From: an uncultured Muribaculaceae bacterium
GTDB lineage: Bacteria; Bacteroidota; Bacteroidia; Bacteroidales; Muribaculaceae
Assembly (NCBI GenBank): GCA_910578665.1
Contig: CAJTQU010000007.1
Span: 1 to 64,000 of the forward strand
Reading direction: 5' to 3'
DNA: 64,000 nt
Shown: piece by piece, positions 58,937-64,000 of the stretch
Layout of the letters: every line of letters begins with the position of its first letter
Position numbering within the stretch: the stretch's first letter is position 1
The notes under the pieces: generated by a model
The model's input: the letters and a program-made list of their open reading frames with translations, nothing else
Database searches by the model: none
Told to the model about the DNA's origin: nothing
Program-made: the position numbers and the translations under genes

Positions 58937-60607
58937 TTATAGTTTTAGTAGTGAGCGGGCATTCATTATGGCAGCGTCATCCACTACGGCCCCGGCAAGC
59001 ATGCGTGCAGTCTCCATAACTCTCTCCTCCTCTCCGAGACGCATTATCCTGGTATGCGTGGCATCGGCCGAGTCTTCCTTATATACTTTGAAATGAACGT
59101 CTCCCCGGACAGCCACCTGCGGCAGGTGGGTTATCGCTATGACCTGCCTGCTGGCCGCGATTTCTTTCATCATGGCACCTATACGGGCGGCCACATCGCC
59201 GCTCACGCCTGTGTCTACCTCGTCAAACACAAGCGTAGGCAGCTGCATCCGCGAGGCCACAATACTCTTAAGACATAGCATGAGACGTGAAATTTCTCCG
59301 CCAGACGCAATTGAAGATACAGGCTGCATCTCCTGGTTTTTGTTAAAGGCACATTTGAAAACCGGCAAGTCGCACCCTTCCACGGTGTATTTACACGGAG
59401 TTATGGCAACAGCAAATTTCAAATTCGCCATACCGAGCGGCAAAGCGGCCCGCACCATAAGCCCGGAAAAGACCTCGGCAGCCTCACGGCGCGATTCCGT
59501 CAGTTCCGCTGCCTGCTGTCGCAGCCTCACAGCCATCTGCCTAAGTTCTTCCTCAAGTTCCGGCAGTTCGCCGTCGTCACCTGTTATAGCGCCGAGCTGG
59601 CGCTCCAGGTCGGCATACAGCTCTATCAGTTCACGCTCCCCGGCAACTTTGAAACGGCGCTGCGTCTCATAAAGTGCCGACAGCCGTTTCTCCACTTTGT
59701 CAAGAAGCGCCGGATTGGCACTGACCTTTTCAGTCCAGCCGGACAACGTCTCGGCTATATCTTTAAGTTCTATCGCGACAGTCTCCAGACGCCCCATAAT
59801 ATCATCCGGCATCTCGCCATCGCTGGCAAACAGGCCGAGATTCACATCTTGAAGCAGCTTTCGTGCCTCGCGCAACCGGGACAACGCAGAAGTGTCTGAC
59901 TCCGAAAGCAGCCCGGCAGCCCCCCCCAGACTGTCGCTTATGGCAGCCGAATCGCCAAGAATCTCCTGCATCCTTTCAAGCTCCGATTGTTCTCCTGCTT
60001 TCGGTTTGAGCTTGCGCAGATGGTCAAGACGGAAACGTATGAATTCCTCATTTTCCCTGCTAGCGGCCAAACGTGTCTTCATCTCTGCCACACGGCTGCG
60101 CAGTTTGACATATTCACGATATGTAGCGGTATAGCGTTCCCTTAACACAGTGTTTCCGGCTATTGAGTCTAGAACACCTAGCTGGAACCTGGTATCCGAT
60201 ATCAGCAAATTGTTATGCTGGGAATGTATGTCCACCAGACGGGAGGCTATATCGCCCAATATAGCCGTCGTGACCGGAGAATCGTTTACAAACGCACGAG
60301 ACCTTCCGGTAGGAGAAATCTCACGGCGTAGCAGCAGTTCGTCATCACTCCATACCAGGTCATGGCTGTCAAACAAAGGTCTGAGATCATAACCTCCGGT
60401 GTCAAACGCTCCTTCGACCACGATTTTCCTGCCTGTAACGGCCAGCCGCCTGACGTCGGCCCTGGCACCGAGCAACAGCGACAGGGCACCGAGCAAAATA
60501 GTCTTGCCGGCACCCGTTTCGCCTGTAATAATGCTGAGACCCGGTTCCAATTCTATCTCAGCACTATCTATAAGGGCATAATTGTTTATGTACAGTCTTT
60601 TAAACAT
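58937..60607 (-). CDS. recN: DNA repair protein RecN
   Basis: A 556-aa SMC-like ATPase of double-strand-break repair. Walker A GETGAGKT at 29-36, a long coiled-coil-prone middle, ABC signature near 'SIASGGEISRLMLCLKSI' and Walker B 'LVFDEVDTGVSGDVA'. Full length. 10 bp before rlmB. Confidence 0.94.
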   Translation of the reverse strand: MFKRLYINNYALIDSAEIELEPGLSIITGETGAGKTILLGALSLLLGARADVRRLAVTGRKIVVEGAFDTGGYDLRPLFDSHDLVWSDDELLLRREISPTGRSRAFVNDSPVTTAILGDIASRLVDIHSQHNNLLISDTRFQLGVLDSIAGNTVLRERYTATYREYVKLRSRVAEMKTRLAASRENEEFIRFRLDHLRKLKPKAGEQSELERMQEILGDSAAISDSLGGAAGLLSESDTSALSRLREARKLLQDVNLGLFASDGEMPDDIMGRLETVAIELKDIAETLSGWTEKVSANPALLDKVEKRLSALYETQRRFKVAGERELIELYADLERQLGAITGDDGELPELEEELRQMAVRLRQQAAELTESRREAAEVFSGLMVRAALPLGMANLKFAVAITPCKYTVEGCDLPVFKCAFNKNQEMQPVSSIASGGEISRLMLCLKSIVASRMQLPTLVFDEVDTGVSGDVAARIGAMMKEIAASRQVIAITHLPQVAVRGDVHFKVYKEDSADATHTRIMRLGEEERVMETARMLAGAVVDDAAIMNARSLLKL

Positions 60608-60623
60608 AGGCCATGCTGGTTCC

Positions 60624-61532
60624 TCACTTCCGCACAGGGTTGCGTATCTGGTCCAGACGCTCGGTTTCGGTCGGATAAATATCTTTCAAGAGATTGTAGA
60701 CATCTTCCCGTTCCGAATCTGGTGCCCCTGAATATATATTGACCAACTCGTCAAGCTTTGTATCCTTAAATATAGACAGGGCCACACTCATAGGTGCTGT
60801 CTGGTAAATTTTCTGTAAAGCCTTTAACGACTCTGTGATCACGGCACGTCCCTTGTCTGGGCTTGTGGCCATCTCGTCAAGACCCTTGCGGTGGTAATTA
60901 TACATCATCTCGCGTATTCCGGATGTGGCAGCATCGGTATACGAAGACAAAACCGCCGAGCGGTTCTTTGTGTCTTCAAAGGCTCTCCATCCTACCTCGC
61001 CGCTTCCCTGGGCCATCTGCACTATACTGGCCACACGGTCGAAGTACGGCTGCCCCCCGAGAGGCGAAAAAGAATCAAAATCAAGGGCGAGAAAGAGATT
61101 CGCATAATAGTTCAATATAGAAGTAAGATTATCCTCCCATGAAGACTCGTTATAATTCAGAGGCTCGCCGCGACGGTGGGTAAACTCCACCTTGTTATCT
61201 TTGAAGTTGATAAGCGTGGTCGTATAAGTGCTGTTATACACGGGGCGCGAAACCTGTACCTGGACATCGGCAGTGAATTTGTCATCCTCATACTTACTTA
61301 CAGTCATAAAAAAACGACACTCGATTTTCTCATTAGGGGCAAACTGCGCATTAGTCCATTTTCTGGTATTGAAATATTCGGTTATGGCTTCTTGCAGTTC
61401 TTCAAACGGACTTTTGTCCGTTCCCTCGATCTTAGAGGAGTTTATCTCGACCGTACAGTTTAGTTCCTGCGCCGAGACAGGCAGCAGGCAGGCCGTGATG
61501 ACGGCAAAAAATATGAGGAATATACGTTTCAT
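60624..61532 (-). CDS. DUF4835-family exported protein (PorD-like)
   Basis: A 302-aa protein with a signal peptide (about 1-21) and 'ELNCTVEINSSKI' right after it, the usual DUF4835 start; 'ALDFDSFSPLGGQPYFDRV' is another family segment. It is soluble, periplasmic or outer-membrane-associated. I recall this family being called PorD in some type IX secretion annotations, but that is not certain. It overlaps no neighbour; 3 bp from coaBC and 16 bp from recN. Confidence 0.72.
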   Translation of the reverse strand: MKRIFLIFFAVITACLLPVSAQELNCTVEINSSKIEGTDKSPFEELQEAITEYFNTRKWTNAQFAPNEKIECRFFMTVSKYEDDKFTADVQVQVSRPVYNSTYTTTLINFKDNKVEFTHRRGEPLNYNESSWEDNLTSILNYYANLFLALDFDSFSPLGGQPYFDRVASIVQMAQGSGEVGWRAFEDTKNRSAVLSSYTDAATSGIREMMYNYHRKGLDEMATSPDKGRAVITESLKALQKIYQTAPMSVALSIFKDTKLDELVNIYSGAPDSEREDVYNLLKDIYPTETERLDQIRNPVRK

Positions 61533-61535
61533 CTG

Positions 61536-62741
61536 TCAATCCTTGATACAATCGAGAATATCTGCCGCCACATCTGCCTTAGATTTGGCCGGAAAAGGCA
61601 CAGCCTCCCCCGTAGCCGCACATATCATCGTAATTTTATTGGTATCCTTACGGAAGCCGGCTTCAGGATCTCGCAGAGAGTTTAGCACTATCCAGTCCAT
61701 ATTTTTTCTGGCTGCTTTCGCACGCGCATTTTCAATCTCATGGTCTGTCTCCAGCGCAAATCCTACCACGACCTGTCCCGGACGCTTACGCGCACCCAGT
61801 GTGGCCGCAATATCCGGATTCCTGACCAGCGACAGTGTCAATTCTTCCCTGCCCTCGCGCTTTATCTTATGGTCGCTGCAGGCCGCAGGCCGGTAATCTG
61901 CCACAGCCGCGCACAATATGGCTATATCAGCCGTGTCAAAATGTTCTTCACACGCAGCCATCATCTGCGCCGCACTCACGACATCAATACGCCTTATACG
62001 GTCTGACCCTGGCACCGGCAGCTCTACAGGACCGGCCACAAGCACAACTTCGGCACCGAGAGATGCCGCGCGTCCGGCCAGGGCAAAGCCCATCTTTCCG
62101 CTCGAATAATTACCGATAAAACGCACCGGGTCAATATTTTCGTACGTAGGTCCGGCCGTAATTAATATTTTTTTACCTTTCAGATGCTCTCCCTCGGCAA
62201 AATAATTCTCTAGCACATCAAAAATACGCTCCGGCTCTTCCATACGCCCCTTGCCCACCAGACCTGATGCCAGTTCGCCTGCCTCGGGTTCGATGATCTC
62301 CACCCCGTCAGCCCTCAGTGTAGCCAGGTTGCGTCGTGTAGACGGATGAGCAAACATATCCAGATCCATTGCCGGCGCGACAAACACTTTTTCTTTAGCG
62401 GACAGATAGGTTGTAATCAGCATATTGTCTGCCACTCCGTTTGCCATTTTCGCTATCGTAGAGGCTGTGGCCGGAGCTATCACCATGGCATCTGCCCACA
62501 ACCCGAGGTCCACATGGGAATGCCATTCGCCCGTGTTTGCCGTGAAAAACTCGCTGACCACGGGATTTCCGCTCAATGACGAAAGTGTGACAGGAGTGAT
62601 AAACTCCTTGCCATGCGGCGTAATTACGACCTGGACCTCGGCTCCGGCCTTGCGCAGCAGACGCAGCAGCGACACACTCTTATAGGCGGCGATACCGCCG
62701 CTTATACCCAATATGATATGTTTGTCTTTCAGCGCACTCAC
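61536..62741 (-). CDS. coaBC: Bifunctional CoaBC (phosphopantothenoylcysteine synthetase/decarboxylase)
   Basis: A 401-aa CoA-pathway enzyme. The N-terminal flavin decarboxylase part has 'GGIAAYKSVSLLRLL', 'PATASTIAKMANGVADNML' and 'VAPAMDLDMF'. The C-terminal synthetase has 'TAGPTYENIDPVRFIGNYSSGKMG' and 'DHKIKR' with the conserved Lys. Its ATG overlaps the exonuclease gene stop by 4 nt. Confidence 0.94.
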   Translation of the reverse strand: MSALKDKHIILGISGGIAAYKSVSLLRLLRKAGAEVQVVITPHGKEFITPVTLSSLSGNPVVSEFFTANTGEWHSHVDLGLWADAMVIAPATASTIAKMANGVADNMLITTYLSAKEKVFVAPAMDLDMFAHPSTRRNLATLRADGVEIIEPEAGELASGLVGKGRMEEPERIFDVLENYFAEGEHLKGKKILITAGPTYENIDPVRFIGNYSSGKMGFALAGRAASLGAEVVLVAGPVELPVPGSDRIRRIDVVSAAQMMAACEEHFDTADIAILCAAVADYRPAACSDHKIKREGREELTLSLVRNPDIAATLGARKRPGQVVVGFALETDHEIENARAKAARKNMDWIVLNSLRDPEAGFRKDTNKITMICAATGEAVPFPAKSKADVAADILDCIKD

Positions 62742-63514
62742 TTCTTTACTCCTTTTATATATATAGCCGTTATAATATCCTTGGTATCTTTAGGGAAATC
62801 ACCCTGCATCATCCAGCGGTAATACGAAGGCTCGCGACGAAACACATCGGCCACTTTCTGCCCCTTGTACTTGCCGAAATTGAACACTGCCTCGCCGTCT
62901 GTGCCGCGTGACAGGCGTCCGGCCAAATCCATATTGCCTCCCTGGACCGAAAAACGCGCAAGTTTATCCATGTCATTCCCAAACTCTTCTGTTTCGGGAT
63001 AACGGTCCAATTGTGCCATAAGCACCTCGTATGTGGCCATAGTGTCCGCCAGAGCCGAATGGGCGCCTTCCAGCTCCTTGCCGCAGTAGAAGCGGTAGGC
63101 AGCCGACAGTGTGCGCTGCTCAAGACGATGGTATATAGTCTGGACATCGATCAAGCGACGCCCGGACAACGAAAAGTTAAGCCCCACGCGAGAAAACTCA
63201 GCCATCAGCAGCGGCACGTCAAACTTATTGGAATTGAATCCGGCTATGTCACAACCCTCGAAAGAGAGCATCAGCTGTTCCGCTATGTCACGAAAACGAG
63301 GTTCGTCTCTGACATCATCGTCACTGATATGGTGCACCGCGGTGGCGGCAGCCGGTATCGGCATCTCAGGATTCAGCCTCTGCCTATATTCCGTATGAGA
63401 TCCGTCAGGACACACCTTAACGCATGAAATTTCGACTATGCGGTCAGTACCTATATTCACACCCGTAGTCTCCAGGTCAAAGAACACCAGGGGCCTTGTA
63501 AGATTAAGCTTCAT
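62738..63514 (-). CDS. DnaQ-like 3'-5' exonuclease with C-terminal DUF3820-like module
   Basis: A 258-aa DEDDh exonuclease: 'FFDLETTG' (Asp/Glu, about 12-14), 'FNSNKFDVPLL' (Asp), 'HSALADTMAT' (His and last Asp). Residues about 205-250 ('FNFGKYKGQKVADVFRREPSYYRWM') form a small C-terminal module seen in exonuclease-X-like proteins. It lies next to dnaN, so a replication or proofreading role is likely, but it is not a dedicated DnaE partner by sequence alone. Confidence 0.85.
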   Translation of the reverse strand: MKLNLTRPLVFFDLETTGVNIGTDRIVEISCVKVCPDGSHTEYRQRLNPEMPIPAAATAVHHISDDDVRDEPRFRDIAEQLMLSFEGCDIAGFNSNKFDVPLLMAEFSRVGLNFSLSGRRLIDVQTIYHRLEQRTLSAAYRFYCGKELEGAHSALADTMATYEVLMAQLDRYPETEEFGNDMDKLARFSVQGGNMDLAGRLSRGTDGEAVFNFGKYKGQKVADVFRREPSYYRWMMQGDFPKDTKDIITAIYIKGVKK

Positions 63515-63537
63515 CTATGTGTGCTATTAGCCGTGTA

Positions 63538-64000
63538 TCAATAATCCATCACCTGCATAGGCATCAGCAGCACTAGCAAGTCTTCGCCCTCCAGATTGAC
63601 CTGCGGCACAAATACGCCGGGACGGGCCGGATCAGAGAGTTTGACCACAACGGTATCGGCCTGCATATTGTTAAGCACCTCAATCATGTATACCACATTA
63701 AACCCGATAGTCATCGAATTACCCTGGTATTCGCACTCCAGACGTTCTTCTGCCGATATTGAATAATCCAGATCCTGGGTAGCCAGAAGCACTTCGTTAG
63801 AGCGTATATTGAGACGTACAAGCGACGATGCCGAGCTGGCAAACAACGCCACACGCCTCATGGCTGTCAGCAATGACACGCGGTCTATGGTCAGTTCAAA
63901 CGGATTGTCCTGCGGTATCACACGGTTGTAATTGGGATAACGGCCGTTGATAAAACGGCAGCTCAGACGAAACGTGCCGAGCGTGAACGTGGCACTCTTG
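63538..64000 (-). CDS. dnaN: DNA polymerase III sliding clamp (beta), C-terminal part
   Basis: Only the last 154 residues are in the window; the frame stays open past 64000. 'FINGRYPNYNRVIPQ' is the clamp signature at the domain 2-3 boundary. 'MTIGFNVVYMIEVLNNM' and the C-terminal 'LVLLMPMQVMDY' form the cleft where partner peptides bind. It heads the leftward run with the exonuclease 23 bp downstream. Confidence 0.93.
   Translation of the reverse strand, partial: KSATFTLGTFRLSCRFINGRYPNYNRVIPQDNPFELTIDRVSLLTAMRRVALFASSASSLVRLNIRSNEVLLATQDLDYSISAEERLECEYQGNSMTIGFNVVYMIEVLNNMQADTVVVKLSDPARPGVFVPQVNLEGEDLLVLLMPMQVMDY

Overview
The window reads as a chromosome segment of a Bacteroidales bacterium, most likely a gut lineage close to Muribaculaceae. 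This rests on four things: promoters of the Bacteroidetes type (TTTG, about 19-20 bp, TAnnTTTG) with no Shine-Dalgarno sites; a fused str/S10/spc/alpha ribosomal cluster without tuf or adk; Bacteroidetes-specific families (TamL lipoprotein, DUF5606, DUF4835, long NusB); and giant secreted proteins ending in a type IX secretion-like C-terminal domain. The genus is an inference.

Layout. (1) 1-2115: the right part of a prophage-like module with overlapping small genes, one of them HK97-gp10-like. (2) 2112-3320: a small accessory island, leftward-transcribed, with an Abi_2/HEPN protein and a translationally coupled 4-TM protein. A rightward, promoter- and terminator-bounded candidate small RNA starts from a promoter that overlaps the HEPN promoter. 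This is the best candidate for an unusual system. (3) 3511-16671: three tandem paralogous surface proteins of 1486, 1244 and 1505 aa, built from beta-propeller-like, FN3, jelly-roll and CARDB-like modules. (4) 16898-25760: a Ca2+-type P-ATPase, a secreted type I pullulanase, a small membrane protein, a RIC-like di-iron domain fused to a LuxR HTH, rpsO and cardiolipin synthase. The spacers around rpsO and cls hold further candidate small RNAs. (5) 25999-34474, leftward: tamB, tamL and a small exported protein, plus a VanZ-like gene. (6) 34600-54155, leftward: one ribosomal superoperon from rpsL to rplQ with a consensus promoter and a strong terminator; several spacers inside it are long and structured. 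(7) 54301-64000, leftward: a housekeeping run from dnaN (cut by the window end) through exonuclease, coaBC, DUF4835, recN, rlmB, nusB, yajC, ybbR and coaE to DUF5606. NusB here carries an apparent internal duplication.

How the parts fit. TamB/TamL and the DUF4835 protein relate to outer-membrane biogenesis and possibly type IX secretion, the likely export route of the three giant proteins. The HEPN unit beside a phage module suggests anti-phage or element-maintenance function. No tRNA, rRNA, CRISPR array or insertion sequence was recognised. All calls were made by eye; no database search was run.
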